The position numbers and the translations under genes were made by a program. A stretch of 64,000 nt of DNA from Alcaligenaceae bacterium (GTDB taxonomy: Bacteria > Pseudomonadota > Gammaproteobacteria > Burkholderiales > Burkholderiaceae_B). The notes under the pieces are model-generated. The model searched no databases. It was not told the origin of the DNA and was given only the letters and a program-made list of their open reading frames with translations. Positions 9,720-19,260 of the stretch are shown here, piece after piece. The stretch covers positions 62,001 to 126,000 of the forward strand of contig JACCEO010000002.1 of assembly GCA_013416485.1 (NCBI GenBank), in the 5' to 3' direction. Position 1 is the first letter of the stretch; each line of letters begins with the position of its first letter.

Positions 9720-9738
9720 ATTATAGCGAATAGTCGCT
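9720..9738 (-). promoter_or_regulatory. Candidate promoter and small operator of the valine operon
   Basis: Read leftward, a perfect TATAAT (9725-9720) lies about 39 bases before the dehydrogenase ATG. No good -35 box is seen at 17 bases. A 5-bp inverted repeat (AGCGA, 9725-9729; TCGCT, 9734-9738) abuts the -10 box and could bind a regulator, which would also explain a weak -35. Confidence 0.45.
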
Positions 9739-9773
9739 CACTTTTTATTGTAAGAACGACAAAGTCTATTATC

Positions 9774-10145
9774 TTAACTCGGTTGTTTATCTTGCGCCTG
9801 AGCAGCGGCTAAACGTGCTTTTCGGCGTTTAGGCCTATTGGGTGGCTTGGTCATGAACGCCTGCCTATGTATGGCCCTTCTGCGGCGTGACTCCATAGGA
9901 TCAAACACCAAGGGCCTATAAACCTCGACACGATCCCCGTCTTGCAGCACATGATCAGGTTCACAGCTTTGGCCGTAAACACCTACTGTTGTCAGGTGGC
10001 GGGGTAATTCCGGATGGTCTGACCAAAAACCGCCCTGCTCCAGGGCCTGAGCCACTGTACTAACAGCTGACAGGTGTAGATCACGACACCAAATAACATT
10101 TGGGGTCGCATAAATCAATTGGACAGCTATAAGTTCAGTCGCCAT
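9774..10145 (-). CDS. RnfH (RatB) family ubiquitin-fold protein
   Basis: The 123-residue product is a UPF0125/RnfH protein with the ubiquitin-like core: an IAVQLIYATP strand, HLTTVGVYGQ and GDRVEVYRPL. Its cellular role is not established; in E. coli it is the RatB partner of RatA, sometimes described as a toxin-antitoxin pair, a view that is disputed. The C-terminus is a long Arg/Lys-rich tail. The ATG at 10145 overlaps the ratA end by 11 bases; the reading frame continues upstream to 10280, but those residues are inside ratA. Confidence 0.85.
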   Translation of the reverse strand: MATELIAVQLIYATPNVIWCRDLHLSAVSTVAQALEQGGFWSDHPELPRHLTTVGVYGQSCEPDHVLQDGDRVEVYRPLVFDPMESRRRRAIHRQAFMTKPPNRPKRRKARLAAAQAQDKQPS

Positions 10146-10569
10146 AGACGGTTTGTGCACGCTGAGTAAAGGAGTCGATAAAGCTGGTTGCGATACGATT
10201 AAACACTGGACCAACCACCATTTCCAGAGCACGATTAGAAAAAGCGTATTCCATCGTATAGAGTACCTTACAGGCGTCAACGGCCAGTTCTTGAAACTCC
10301 CAGCGCCCGGTTAATGCGGAAAAAGGGCCATCGACCAATTGTATGGTGATTAAATCAGGGTAGCTGTGTTCATTACGGGTAGTAAATACCTGTTTGATGC
10401 CAGCCAAACTGATGGTAACTGAAGCCTGCATGCCATGATCGTCCTTGTGGTGTACGGTAGCACCACCACACCAAGGCATGAATTGGGGGTATTTTTCGAC
10501 GTCGGCGACCAGATCAAACATTTGCGCGCGACTATACGGTAAGAGAACAGAACGTTGTACAGTATGCAT
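10135..10569 (-). CDS. ratA: RatA/Coq10-like START-domain protein
   Basis: The 144-residue protein is a single polyketide-cyclase/START domain (SRPBCC fold) with the N-terminal RSVLLPYSRAQMFDLVADVEKYPQF type signature. In E. coli RatA was reported to block 70S ribosome association, while relatives in the Coq10 group bind ubiquinone; either role is possible. It is divergent from smpB over 58 bases and overlaps rnfH, the conserved smpB-ratA-rnfH neighbourhood. Confidence 0.88.
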   Translation of the reverse strand: MHTVQRSVLLPYSRAQMFDLVADVEKYPQFMPWCGGATVHHKDDHGMQASVTISLAGIKQVFTTRNEHSYPDLITIQLVDGPFSALTGRWEFQELAVDACKVLYTMEYAFSNRALEMVVGPVFNRIATSFIDSFTQRAQTVYGD

Positions 10570-10627
10570 TGAAAGTCGTTAATGGATAGAATGTATTGAT
10601 TTTACCCGTCTATAAGCCCAAGGATTC

Positions 10628-11092
10628 ATGAGCATAGTTGATAACCGCAAAGCCACCCACGATTACTTTATCGAAGACCGCTACGAAGCGGGCTTGGTAC
10701 TTGAAGGTTGGGAGGTAAAAGCCATACGTGCTGGTCACGTCCAAATTCGTGAAAGCTACGTCATAGTACGCGATGGTGAAATCTGGATTGTGGGCATGCA
10801 CATCAGCCCACTGCCTACCGCGTCTACCCACATACACCCTAACGCTACACGTACGCGCAAACTGTTGCTGAAGGGATCGGAAATCAGTAAATTAATAGGC
10901 CAAGTTGAGCAGCGTGGCTACACTATGGTGCCCTTAAACCTGCACTATAAAGGTGGTCGCATCAAGCTGGATTTTGGTCTGGGCAAAGGCAAAAAGCTGC
11001 ACGATAAGCGTGATACTGCACGCGACAAAGATTGGGAGCGTGAAAAAGAACGCGTTATGAAGCACGACACCCGCAACAAGCACGACGCGTAA
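10628..11092 (+). CDS. smpB: SsrA-binding protein SmpB
   Basis: The 154-residue protein binds tmRNA and delivers it to stalled ribosomes for trans-translation. N-terminal [18 protein letters not shown], the GWEVKAIR motif, LLLKGSEI and the basic tail ([18 protein letters not shown]) are all typical. No tmRNA (ssrA) gene is seen next to it. It converges on ogt with 7 bases between stops. Confidence 0.95.
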   Translation: MSIVDNRKATHDYFIEDRYEAGLVLEGWEVKAIRAGHVQIRESYVIVRDGEIWIVGMHISPLPTASTHIHPNATRTRKLLLKGSEISKLIGQVEQRGYTMVPLNLHYKGGRIKLDFGLGKGKKLHDKRDTARDKDWEREKERVMKHDTRNKHDA

Positions 11093-11099
11093 ATATTGC

Positions 11100-11756
11100 C
11101 TATTCCAGCAACACCCCTTCCAGCTCTAGTAGGATCTGTTTACGAAATAAGCCGCCGGTGTAACCATTTAAGGTGCCATTGGCGGCCAACACTCTATGGC
11201 AGGGAATAATAATAGAAATCGGATTACGGCCTACTGCAGTACCCACAGCACGACCATGACCACTACCCATGCCAGCTTCTTCGGCCAATTGCCCGTAAAA
11301 GCTTAACTCCCCATAAGGAATATGTTGCAGTAATTCCCAGACTTTATTCTGAAATTCACTACCCGTGGTATTTATGGGAACAGTGAAGTCTGTGCGTTGA
11401 CCTTGGAAATACTCCAACAGCTCTTCATGGGTTTGCAACAATATCGCCAAGGCGCCTAATGGTGTGTAGTCTTGCATAAAGACTAGGTCGCTGTTGTTAT
11501 GCTGGCAGCTATCAGATAGCTCTTGCAAACGCGGATTAGGCAATATAGATAGCTGTTGACTAAGCTTGACCTTTTTTAAAACACGGCCTGCAAGCACCCC
11601 AGCCGTGGGGTCGGCGGCTTCAGGCAAAGGCGTAGGCAACCCTTCAAGTACAGGGCAGTCTTTCTGGCCAACAAAATATAAACCCGTCAAATGCCTGTCA
11701 GTGGCACAAAGCAATAGCCTCCCTAGGGATGTGCCCATTTGGGCATAAAACGTCAT
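11100..11756 (-). CDS. ogt: Methylated-DNA--cysteine methyltransferase with internal insertion
   Basis: The protein removes O6-alkyl groups from guanine by suicide transfer to the Cys of IIPCHRV. The helix-turn-helix recognition region (GRAVGTAVGRNPISI) and GYTGGLFRKQ are intact. The ATG at 11756 (218 residues) is preferred, with AAGGA upstream; a GTG at 11795 would add 13. Family members run about 160-180 residues: here about 50 extra residues sit between the N-terminal beta domain (ending FVGQKD) and the helix with TPLGALAILLQTHEELLEYF. The insertion carries two cysteines and matches nothing I know. Confidence 0.88.
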   Translation of the reverse strand: MTFYAQMGTSLGRLLLCATDRHLTGLYFVGQKDCPVLEGLPTPLPEAADPTAGVLAGRVLKKVKLSQQLSILPNPRLQELSDSCQHNNSDLVFMQDYTPLGALAILLQTHEELLEYFQGQRTDFTVPINTTGSEFQNKVWELLQHIPYGELSFYGQLAEEAGMGSGHGRAVGTAVGRNPISIIIPCHRVLAANGTLNGYTGGLFRKQILLELEGVLLE

Positions 11757-11867
11757 TCCAGTTATATCCTTGAATTCCAAAACGCATGGCGTCACAGTAC
11801 GCCCAATATGGTTTAAGCGCCGTATTTTAGTGCAACTTTACCCTATGGGTAATTGCGACACACAATA

Positions 11868-11901
11868 CAACAAGGGCGCCTGATTACAGGCGCCCTTGTT
11901 G
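11868..11901 (-). terminator. Strong hairpin downstream of ppsA
   Basis: A perfect 15-bp stem (11868-11882 with 11887-11901, ATTA loop) lies 27 bases past the ppsA stop and upstream of ogt. The trailing sequence is only moderately T-rich, but this is one of the most stable hairpins in the window. Confidence 0.8.
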
Positions 11902-11928
11902 CCATAGCGTTTACTTATAGAACGGTAT

Positions 11929-14292
11929 TTAACGAGCTAAGCGCTGCCAAGTATCTACTACCGTATCTGGGTTTAGCGACATGGAAAGTATTCCTTCGTC
12001 GCGTAGCCAGTCGGCCAGATCCGGATGGTCGCTGGGGCCTTGACCACAAATACCAACGTATTTACCAGCATCCAAGCAGGCCTTAATGGCACGTCGCAGC
12101 ATGAACTTAACGGCTTCATCACGCTCATCAAAGTCATGTGCCAGCAGCTCCATACCGGAATCCCGATCCAGACCCAAGGTAAGCTGAGTCATGTCATTGG
12201 AACCAATAGAGAAGCCATCAAAGTACTGCAGGAACTCGTCGGCCAATATGGCGTTAGAAGGCACTTCGCACATCATGATTAGACGTAAGCCGTTTTGCCC
12301 ACGTCCCAGGCCGTGCTTGGCCAGCAAATCAACCACTTTGGCAGCCTGTGGCAAGGTGCGTACAAATGGCACCATGATTTCCACGTTAGTCAGGCCCATT
12401 TCGTCGCGTACTTTCTTCAGAGCTTCGCATTCCATTTTGAAACACTCTTCGAACTCTTCCGACACGTAGCGTGATGCGCCACGGAAGCCCAGCATGGGGT
12501 TTTCCTCTTCGGGCTCGTAGCGTGAACCACCCACCAGTTTGCGGTATTCATTGGACTTAAAGTCCGACAATCGCACAATAACGGGCTTGGGATAGAACGC
12601 AGCAGCCAGGGTACTGATCCCTTCGGCCAGCTTTTCGACGTAAAACGCACGCGGACTGGCATAGCCACGAGCAGCGGACTCTACAGCGGTTTTCAGTTCG
12701 CTGTCGATATTGGGGTAATCAAGTACCGCTTTAGGGTGGACATTGATATTGTTGTTAATGATGAACTCCAAACGCGCCAAACCTATACCGGCGTTCGGGA
12801 TTTGCGAGAAATCGAAGGCCAACTGTGGGTTGCCAACGTTCATCATAATTTTGACGCCAATTTCGGGCATTTCACCCCAGCTGACTTCTTCAACTTCGGT
12901 TTCGATCAGGCCATCGTAAATACGGCCTTCATCACCTTCGGCACACGACACTGTGACTTCGCTACCTTCGCTAAGGACATCAGTAGCGTTAGCGCAACCA
13001 ACAACAGCAGGTATACCCAATTCACGCGCAATAATCGCAGCATGACACGTACGACCACCACGATTAGTGACGATAGCGGCAGCGATTTTCATGACCGGTT
13101 CCCAGTTAGGGTCTGTCATGTCGGTGACTAGGATATCGCCAGGACGCACTTGATCCATTTGGGAGACATCGCCCACGATACGTACTTTGCCGGAACCGAT
13201 TTTTTGACCAATGGCACGACCAGTGATCAAGACTTCGCCAGTTGCTTTCAGGCGATAACGTTCTTGGACATCGTTGTGGCCTTCTTGCGACTTAACGGTT
13301 TCTGGACGAGCTTGCAAAATATAGATTTTGCCATCCAGGCCGTCACGACCCCACTCGATGTCCATAGGACGTTGATAGTGTTTTTCAATAATTACGGCGT
13401 AACGCGCCAACTCGATGACCTCGTCATCAGTTAAGGAATAGCGGTTGCGCTCGGATACAGGCACGTCTACCGTGCGGATAGCGTGGTCAGTGGCGCGTTC
13501 GGGATCAAACTCCATTTTTATCAGTTTAGAGCCGATACGGCGACTGATAATGGGGTAGTGACCGGAAGCCAAGGTAGGCTTGAACACATAGAATTCATCG
13601 GGGTTGACAGCACCCTGAACCACGGTTTCACCCAAGCCGTAAGACGACGTAATAAAGACGACATCATCAAAACCGGACTCAGTATCCAGGGTAAACATAA
13701 CCCCAGCGCTGCCACGATCGGATCTGACCATGCGCTGTATACCAGCTGACAGAGCCACTTCACCGTGAGCATACCCTTTGTGTACACGATAGGAAATAGC
13801 CCTGTCGTTGTACAAGGACGCAAACACGTGACGAATCTTTTCCAAGACTTCGTCTATGCCAACCACGTTCAGATAGGTTTCTTGCTGACCAGCAAAAGAA
13901 GCGTCAGGCAAGTCTTCGGCAGTCGCCGATGAACGTACAGCGAAAGAGCCCTTGCCGTCGCTATCCAATTCGGCGAATGCAGTACGTATAGCTTGTTCAA
14001 ATGCTGCAGGGAAAGGTGTTTCTATTATCCATTGACGGATCTCAGCACCCACAGTGGCCAATTCACGTACATCTTCGGAATCCAAACCAGCCAGCCTGTC
14101 GGCTATGCGTTTATCCAGTTGAGTGGATGCCAGGAATTCGCGAAAAGCATCAGAGGTAGTGGCAAAACCACCAGGCACCCTAACACCGACACCTGCCAAT
14201 TGGCTGATCATTTCGCCCAAGGACGCGTTTTTGCCTCCGACCGAGTCGACATCCGTCATCCGGAGCTTCTCGAAAGCGATAACATAAGACAT
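11929..14292 (-). CDS. ppsA: Phosphoenolpyruvate synthase
   Basis: The 787-residue enzyme converts pyruvate and ATP to PEP, AMP and phosphate for gluconeogenesis. The order is the N-terminal ATP-grasp domain ([25 protein letters not shown]), the swivelling phosphohistidine domain with the catalytic His expected at residue 417 in GGRTCHAAI, and the C-terminal PEP/pyruvate barrel with GSNDMTQL and the catalytic Cys in ICGQGPSD. The ATG at 14292 has an AAAGGTGA ribosome site; a GTG three codons earlier is less likely. It is divergent from ppsR, its regulator. Confidence 0.96.
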   Translation of the reverse strand: MSYVIAFEKLRMTDVDSVGGKNASLGEMISQLAGVGVRVPGGFATTSDAFREFLASTQLDKRIADRLAGLDSEDVRELATVGAEIRQWIIETPFPAAFEQAIRTAFAELDSDGKGSFAVRSSATAEDLPDASFAGQQETYLNVVGIDEVLEKIRHVFASLYNDRAISYRVHKGYAHGEVALSAGIQRMVRSDRGSAGVMFTLDTESGFDDVVFITSSYGLGETVVQGAVNPDEFYVFKPTLASGHYPIISRRIGSKLIKMEFDPERATDHAIRTVDVPVSERNRYSLTDDEVIELARYAVIIEKHYQRPMDIEWGRDGLDGKIYILQARPETVKSQEGHNDVQERYRLKATGEVLITGRAIGQKIGSGKVRIVGDVSQMDQVRPGDILVTDMTDPNWEPVMKIAAAIVTNRGGRTCHAAIIARELGIPAVVGCANATDVLSEGSEVTVSCAEGDEGRIYDGLIETEVEEVSWGEMPEIGVKIMMNVGNPQLAFDFSQIPNAGIGLARLEFIINNNINVHPKAVLDYPNIDSELKTAVESAARGYASPRAFYVEKLAEGISTLAAAFYPKPVIVRLSDFKSNEYRKLVGGSRYEPEEENPMLGFRGASRYVSEEFEECFKMECEALKKVRDEMGLTNVEIMVPFVRTLPQAAKVVDLLAKHGLGRGQNGLRLIMMCEVPSNAILADEFLQYFDGFSIGSNDMTQLTLGLDRDSGMELLAHDFDERDEAVKFMLRRAIKACLDAGKYVGICGQGPSDHPDLADWLRDEGILSMSLNPDTVVDTWQRLAR

Positions 14293-14477
14293 AAAAGTCA
14301 CCTTTAACTATAAAAGAAAGCTTGTTTGCTTACTGCGCGTAGCAATAACATCAATTTATGCGCTAAGCTGCACGTAACTGATTACGCATTAAGCAAACCA
14401 GCCTGGCCAATACGACAGGCAACCAATTAACTTTGCGATTGTACCGTTTATCGCATTTTCTGCACGCCATTTATTCT

Positions 14478-15311
14478 ATGCCATCATCTACTATACAAAG
14501 CACGGTATTCATCGTTTCAGACAGCACAGGCATTACCGCCGAAACATTTAGCCACTCTGTGCTGTCACAGTTCGAATCCGTCAAGTTCGAAGCCATACGC
14601 ATACCCTTCATTGATAGCCCTGAAAAAGCAGTTGCCACAGCGGCGCGTATTAACCGATGCGCCATGGAAACCAATACCAGACCCCTGGTATTCAGCACCT
14701 TAGTAGATCCGCACAGTGCTCAAAAAATTCGTGAAGCGGATTGCACCTTCATGGATTTATTTGGCACCTTTGTACAGCACATAGAATCTGCTTTAGGTGT
14801 CAAGTCCAGCCATTCGGTAGGTCGTTCACATACTGGCGGCCTGACCAAACACTACAACAACCGCATTGAAGCTATCAACTTCAGCCTGGCCCACGACGAT
14901 GGTCAATTCATTCATGGTTTGGAACAAGCCGACGTCATTCTAGTCGGTGTATCACGTTGCGGTAAAACACCAACCAGTCTGTATTTAGCCATGCAGTACG
15001 CTATTAAAGCCGCCAACTTCCCGCTAATCCCCGAAGACTTTGACCGCGGATCTTTACCGGCAACACTAGCACCCTATCGCAACAAACTGTTTGGCCTATC
15101 AATACAGCCTGCTCGTCTCGCCGAGGTCCGCTTCGAGCGTCGCCCCAATAGCGAGTATTCCTCACTTAAGCAATGCCGCTACGAGGTGGCCCAAGCTGAA
15201 CGCCTAATGCGCATGGAAAACATTCCTTGGTTATCAACAACCACCAAGTCCATAGAAGAAATTTCCACCAAAGTACTTGATGAAGTCGGTCTGGATAGGC
15301 GTACATTTTAA
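14478..15311 (+). CDS. ppsR: PEP synthase regulatory protein (kinase/pyrophosphorylase)
   Basis: This DUF299 bifunctional protein inactivates PpsA by ADP-dependent phosphorylation of a Thr next to the catalytic His, and reactivates it by phosphate-dependent removal. It contains the N-terminal VSDSTGITAETF segment and a P-loop, GVSRCGKTPT, beginning at residue 157. The ATG at 14478 gives 277 residues, matching E. coli PpsR; in-frame codons up to 14433 look like leader. Placement beside and divergent from ppsA, its known target, is the classic arrangement. Confidence 0.93.
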   Translation: MPSSTIQSTVFIVSDSTGITAETFSHSVLSQFESVKFEAIRIPFIDSPEKAVATAARINRCAMETNTRPLVFSTLVDPHSAQKIREADCTFMDLFGTFVQHIESALGVKSSHSVGRSHTGGLTKHYNNRIEAINFSLAHDDGQFIHGLEQADVILVGVSRCGKTPTSLYLAMQYAIKAANFPLIPEDFDRGSLPATLAPYRNKLFGLSIQPARLAEVRFERRPNSEYSSLKQCRYEVAQAERLMRMENIPWLSTTTKSIEEISTKVLDEVGLDRRTF

Positions 15312-15344
15312 ACGCAACGGTCCAGTCCAGTTAAGCACCATACC

Positions 15345-16124
15345 TTAAGAATGTTGGCGGCGTTGTTCAAATAAACACACACCGGCGGCGACCGCCACAT
15401 TTAACGACTCTACATCCGCTTGTTGTGGAATAAAAACTCGTAGCGTGGCCTGATCCAGTAACTGTGCATCGACACCCTGTCCTTCGTTACCAAATACCCA
15501 AGCACACTTTTCTGGCAAAGCCGTTTCATACAGGCTGCCAGCATTCTGTAAAGCCGTTGCCACTAACGGAATATGTAAGCGCTGAACTTCAGCATGCAAC
15601 TCTACATCTTCGTAGATAGTTAACACAAAATGAGCGCCCTGAGCGCTACGCAACACCTTAGTCGACCACGCCGATGCACAACCCACTGATAAATACGCAT
15701 GGGATATCCCAGCCGCCGCCGCTGTACGCAGCAAGGTGCCTACATTACCTGGGTCTTGTACTCTATCTAGCCATAGGCTGTTCTGAGTGATCTGGCTAGG
15801 CCTAACAGGCTCAGGGGCAGCGACCACAAACAACACACCCTGCCCTTGTATTACAGGCGATAAACGTTGCATTAATGCTGACTCGCAGGTAATGACTTTG
15901 TGACTGGGTAAACGGTCGGCCAGTGCCGCTAATTCAGTGTGACGGTTTAATTTATCCGTCTCAAACATAGCCCACAAGGGTTCACCTTGGTGCTCTAACC
16001 ACGCTTGGCATAAATGTATGCCTTCCAAGGCCAACTCAGGTACATCGCTATCAATACGCTTACCCGCCAACAAACGCTGAGCACGCTTATATAAGGGATT
16101 ATCACGTGAACTAATATATTTCAT
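15345..16124 (-). CDS. TrmH/SpoU-family RNA 2'-O-methyltransferase
   Basis: The 259-residue protein has an N-terminal substrate-binding domain starting [17 protein letters not shown] and a C-terminal SPOUT knot with the three motifs [26 protein letters not shown] and [17 protein letters not shown]. It should methylate ribose in rRNA or tRNA using SAM; the target nucleotide cannot be read from sequence. The start overlaps the rnhB stop (ATGA), and the lpxB-rnhB-methyltransferase order recurs in betaproteobacteria. Confidence 0.88.
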   Translation of the reverse strand: MKYISSRDNPLYKRAQRLLAGKRIDSDVPELALEGIHLCQAWLEHQGEPLWAMFETDKLNRHTELAALADRLPSHKVITCESALMQRLSPVIQGQGVLFVVAAPEPVRPSQITQNSLWLDRVQDPGNVGTLLRTAAAAGISHAYLSVGCASAWSTKVLRSAQGAHFVLTIYEDVELHAEVQRLHIPLVATALQNAGSLYETALPEKCAWVFGNEGQGVDAQLLDQATLRVFIPQQADVESLNVAVAAGVCLFEQRRQHS

Positions 16125-16738
16125 GCATTCACCGCCTGAGCATCCAGCCAACGCTTAACGGGCGCAAAGCTACGTCTATGGGCAGGACATGGCCCATGCA
16201 ATGACAAACGCTGCATATGCAATACCGTCCCATAGCCCTTGTGTTGATCAAATGCGTAGTCAGGATAGCGTGCATGTAGATCCAGGCAATCGGCATCACG
16301 CGCTGTTTTTGCCAAAATAGATGCTGCCGCAATTTCCGCTACGCTGGCGTCACCCTTAACAATAGCCTGGGCTGGACACGGCAAACCCTGAGGTACACGA
16401 TTGCCATCAACCAAGGCCTGATCCGGGATAATTGCCAAGCCTGCACAAGCGCGCTGCATGGCCAACATGGTCGCCTGAAGTATATTTAATGTATCTATTT
16501 CAGCCACACTAGCAGCGGCAACATGCCAGGATAACGCCCTTTGCTTTATTTTTACCGCTAAGTCCTCGCGCTGGGCCGCACTAAGTTTCTTGGAGTCATT
16601 TAGCCCAGGAATGGGGTGTTGAGGATCCAAAATGACGGCAGCAGCAAAGACCGGCCCAGCCAAGGGGCCACGACCCGCTTCGTCGATACCAGCCAATCGC
16701 ACATTCGCCAGCGAAGGCTTGAATAAATCAGGCTGCAC
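16121..16738 (-). CDS. rnhB: Ribonuclease HII
   Basis: The enzyme cuts RNA in RNA:DNA hybrids and starts ribonucleotide excision. Asp and Glu of [31 protein letters not shown] and the C-terminal [18 protein letters not shown] are present. I chose the GTG at 16738 (205 residues, 11-base overlap with lpxB), which gives the usual length; an ATG at 16786 would give 221 residues but a 59-base overlap. It sits between lpxB and the methyltransferase gene in one leftward run. Confidence 0.92.
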   Translation of the reverse strand: MQPDLFKPSLANVRLAGIDEAGRGPLAGPVFAAAVILDPQHPIPGLNDSKKLSAAQREDLAVKIKQRALSWHVAAASVAEIDTLNILQATMLAMQRACAGLAIIPDQALVDGNRVPQGLPCPAQAIVKGDASVAEIAAASILAKTARDADCLDLHARYPDYAFDQHKGYGTVLHMQRLSLHGPCPAHRRSFAPVKRWLDAQAVNA

Positions 16739-17969
16739 CGTGTACCTGCTGCAAGATAGCTGCAGCCGCCAGACTGGGCGTGTCACGCAACAAACTATGA
16801 TGTATTTCCATAAAGCGTTGGGTAAGGCTGGTGGTGTAAACCTGATCTGTCAGTGCTTTCCAAGTCGCTTGGGCCAGTGCCTGGGGTGTCGCTTCATCTT
16901 GCAGCAGCTCCGGCACAACAAAGTCTCGGGCCAATATATTAGGCAAGCCAACCCAAGGGACATAAGGTTTTTCCTGACCAGACTTCCAGGCCATTAAACG
17001 CCGCATAGTCGGTGACAAGGCATAGGAAATCACCATAGGACGCTTAAATAATGCTGCTTCCAGGGTAGCGGTACCGCTAGCCACCAATACCGCATCAGCT
17101 GCCTCCATAACGTTCCAGGCAGCAGGTCGGCTAGTCAAGTGCTGAAAGCTATCTTCAGTATCTATACCTACTTGCCCTGCCCCCACCTTGGCGATGGGAT
17201 AATCAGCTTGATCGATAATTCGCAGGCCCTTTATTGGGTGCTGCTGCAATATATTTTCAAATTCGGCACGGCGCTGCGCATTCACCACAGGTACCAGCAC
17301 CTGCAAACTACTGTCTTGGTGTTGCAACAATTGCACGGCCTGCAAAAAACGCGGTGTCAACAAGCGAATTTCCGACGCCCTACTGCCCGGCATCAAAGCA
17401 AGGACCCGAGCATCCTGGGCTATGCCCAAATATTGGCGTGCAGCTGCCCTATCGGGGTGCATAGGTATGGTTTGTGCTAGTGGATGGCCTACATAGGTAA
17501 CCGGCACCCCTTCTTTTTCATAGAGCTCGGTCTCGAAGGGAAACAAAACCAGCATGTGCGATACCGCTTCCCTGATTTTATGTATGCGTTCATAGCGCCA
17601 CGCCCAAATAGAAGGCCCTACAAAATGCACAGTAGGTATCCCAGCCTGACGCAACTGCAGCTCTAGGCGCAAATTGAAGTCAGGCGCATCTACTCCTACA
17701 AAAACATCTGGTTTATCGGTAAGCCAGCGCTTTTTACTGTTGTTATAGATACGAATAAGACTGGGCAAACGCTTAATGGCATCCACGTAGCCAAACACGC
17801 TAAGCGCATGCATGGGATGCCAGGTCTGCAAACCCTGCTGCTGCATGGCCGGACCGCCTATACCCTGGCAAACCGCCCCAAATGACTGGCTTTGTATGCC
17901 ACGCATAACTCGTGCTGCCAACAGATCGCCGGAAGGCTCACCTGCCACCAGCCCTACGCGCAAGCTCAT
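16728..17969 (-). CDS. lpxB: Lipid-A-disaccharide synthase
   Basis: The 413-residue GT19 glycosyltransferase joins UDP-2,3-diacylglucosamine and lipid X to form the lipid A disaccharide at the inner membrane. Motifs: [10 protein letters not shown] at the N-terminus, [11 protein letters not shown] and [11 protein letters not shown]. It is about 30 residues longer than E. coli LpxB; much of this is an extra segment near residues 265-290 (with [14 protein letters not shown]) just before the MEAADAVL donor-site region. ATGA overlap with lpxA. Confidence 0.95.
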   Translation of the reverse strand: MSLRVGLVAGEPSGDLLAARVMRGIQSQSFGAVCQGIGGPAMQQQGLQTWHPMHALSVFGYVDAIKRLPSLIRIYNNSKKRWLTDKPDVFVGVDAPDFNLRLELQLRQAGIPTVHFVGPSIWAWRYERIHKIREAVSHMLVLFPFETELYEKEGVPVTYVGHPLAQTIPMHPDRAAARQYLGIAQDARVLALMPGSRASEIRLLTPRFLQAVQLLQHQDSSLQVLVPVVNAQRRAEFENILQQHPIKGLRIIDQADYPIAKVGAGQVGIDTEDSFQHLTSRPAAWNVMEAADAVLVASGTATLEAALFKRPMVISYALSPTMRRLMAWKSGQEKPYVPWVGLPNILARDFVVPELLQDEATPQALAQATWKALTDQVYTTSLTQRFMEIHHSLLRDTPSLAAAAILQQVHGAA

Positions 17970-18760
17970 GGACGTGAAATTCCGCGCGAACTAGCGTTCA
18001 GAAAATCTATCATGACTTGAACGGCATCATGACTTTCAGGTTTTTGAGTTTGCAAAGCCAGCATTTCCTGACAGGCCTCGTCTATTTTCAAACCTCGACG
18101 GTACAACAGTTTATAAGCTTCTCTAAGGCTAGATATTGCCACAGGGCTGTAGCCACGTCGGCCTAAGCCCTCGGAGTTGATACCGACTGGACGGAAAGGA
18201 TCCCCCGCACCAATCAGGTAGGGTGGGACATCTTGGCGTATAGAACTGGTACCACCTATCATGGCGTGAGCACCTATACGTACAAACTGATGCACAGCAC
18301 TAAGACCGCCTAGTATGACCCAGTCGCCAATGTGTATATGGCCTGCCAACTGTACGCCATTGGCAATCACAGTGTGATTAGCAATTTGGCAATCATGTGC
18401 AATATGCACATATGCCATAATCCAGTTGTCATCACCCAAGCGGGTTACCCCGACATCCTGAGCCGTACCCTTGTTGATGGTGACGTACTCGCGGATGGTA
18501 TTGCCATCGCCAATTTCCAGGCGGGTGGGTTCACCGTTGTACTTTTTGTCTTGGGGCACACCCCCTATAGAACAAAATCGATAAAAATTATTGTTTGCAC
18601 CTATGGTGGTATGGCTATCGATTACGCAATGTGGACCCACCACCGTGCCTGGGCCTATGCTGACATGTTCGCCTATGATGCTATAGGCCCCTATGCTGAC
18701 ATCGGCAGCAATCGTAGCTTGTGGCGCAACAATTGCTGTGGGGTGTATCAGTGCAGACAT
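17966..18760 (-). CDS. lpxA: UDP-GlcNAc acyltransferase LpxA
   Basis: The 264-residue left-handed beta-helix enzyme adds the first 3-hydroxyacyl chain to UDP-GlcNAc in lipid A synthesis. Hexapeptide repeats fill residues 5-190, with the catalytic His region AYVHIAHDCQIANH and GGLSAVHQFVRIG. The ATG at 18760 (MSALIHPTAIV) follows the fabZ stop by 2 bases; the in-frame ATG at 18790 lies inside fabZ and is rejected. Part of the fixed bamA-skp-lpxD-fabZ-lpxA-lpxB order. Confidence 0.95.
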   Translation of the reverse strand: MSALIHPTAIVAPQATIAADVSIGAYSIIGEHVSIGPGTVVGPHCVIDSHTTIGANNNFYRFCSIGGVPQDKKYNGEPTRLEIGDGNTIREYVTINKGTAQDVGVTRLGDDNWIMAYVHIAHDCQIANHTVIANGVQLAGHIHIGDWVILGGLSAVHQFVRIGAHAMIGGTSSIRQDVPPYLIGAGDPFRPVGINSEGLGRRGYSPVAISSLREAYKLLYRRGLKIDEACQEMLALQTQKPESHDAVQVMIDFLNASSRGISRP

Positions 18761-18762
18761 AG

Positions 18763-19215
18763 CTACTCTTCCAGAACTCGGATCGCACACATAATTTTTG
18801 CTTCGGCAGCAACCTGACCATCTACGGTCGCACGAGCAGAATATTTACAGATGGATCGGCTGATGCGATCGGCTGTGACTTCTAGGCGCAATTGATCACC
18901 AGGAACAACTGGGCGACGGAAACGTGCGCCATCTACCCCAACCAAGTAGTAAGCAATCTTTTTATCGGCAGGGTTGACGTCAGGCTGATCTTCAAATGAA
19001 AACAAAGCAGCAGCCTGGGCCAGCGCTTCGATAATCAATACGCCCGGCATCACAGGATGATGGGGGAAATGACCATTAAAAAATGGCTCATTAATCGTGA
19101 CGTTCTTAATGGCAACAACACTTTTACCCGGAACCATTTCCAGCACACGATCAACCAGCAACATCGGATAACGATGCGGCAAGCGCTCCATGATTTGTTT
19201 TACGTCCAGTTCCAT
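18763..19215 (-). CDS. fabZ: 3-hydroxyacyl-ACP dehydratase FabZ
   Basis: The 150-residue hotdog-fold enzyme dehydrates 3-hydroxyacyl-ACP in fatty acid elongation. Signature [13 protein letters not shown] and the catalytic His/Glu region with [20 protein letters not shown] are intact. The ATG at 19215 has AGGAAA a few bases upstream; an ATG five codons earlier (19230) lies before that site and is less likely. FabZ and LpxA compete for the same hydroxyacyl-ACP pool, which explains their lasting linkage. Confidence 0.94.
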   Translation of the reverse strand: MELDVKQIMERLPHRYPMLLVDRVLEMVPGKSVVAIKNVTINEPFFNGHFPHHPVMPGVLIIEALAQAAALFSFEDQPDVNPADKKIAYYLVGVDGARFRRPVVPGDQLRLEVTADRISRSICKYSARATVDGQVAAEAKIMCAIRVLEE

Positions 19216-19260
19216 GACAATTTCCTGCATACAAGTATCTAGTAGCGATATGGTAAATAA

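Noticed and set aside
10135-10569. RatA/RnfH as a toxin-antitoxin module
   Set aside because: They are conserved core genes next to smpB with START and ubiquitin folds; the toxin label from E. coli is disputed and nothing here supports plasmid-like addiction.
10570-11100. tmRNA gene next to smpB
   Set aside because: The flanks are fully occupied by ratA and ogt; no tRNA-like ends or tag reading frame are present.
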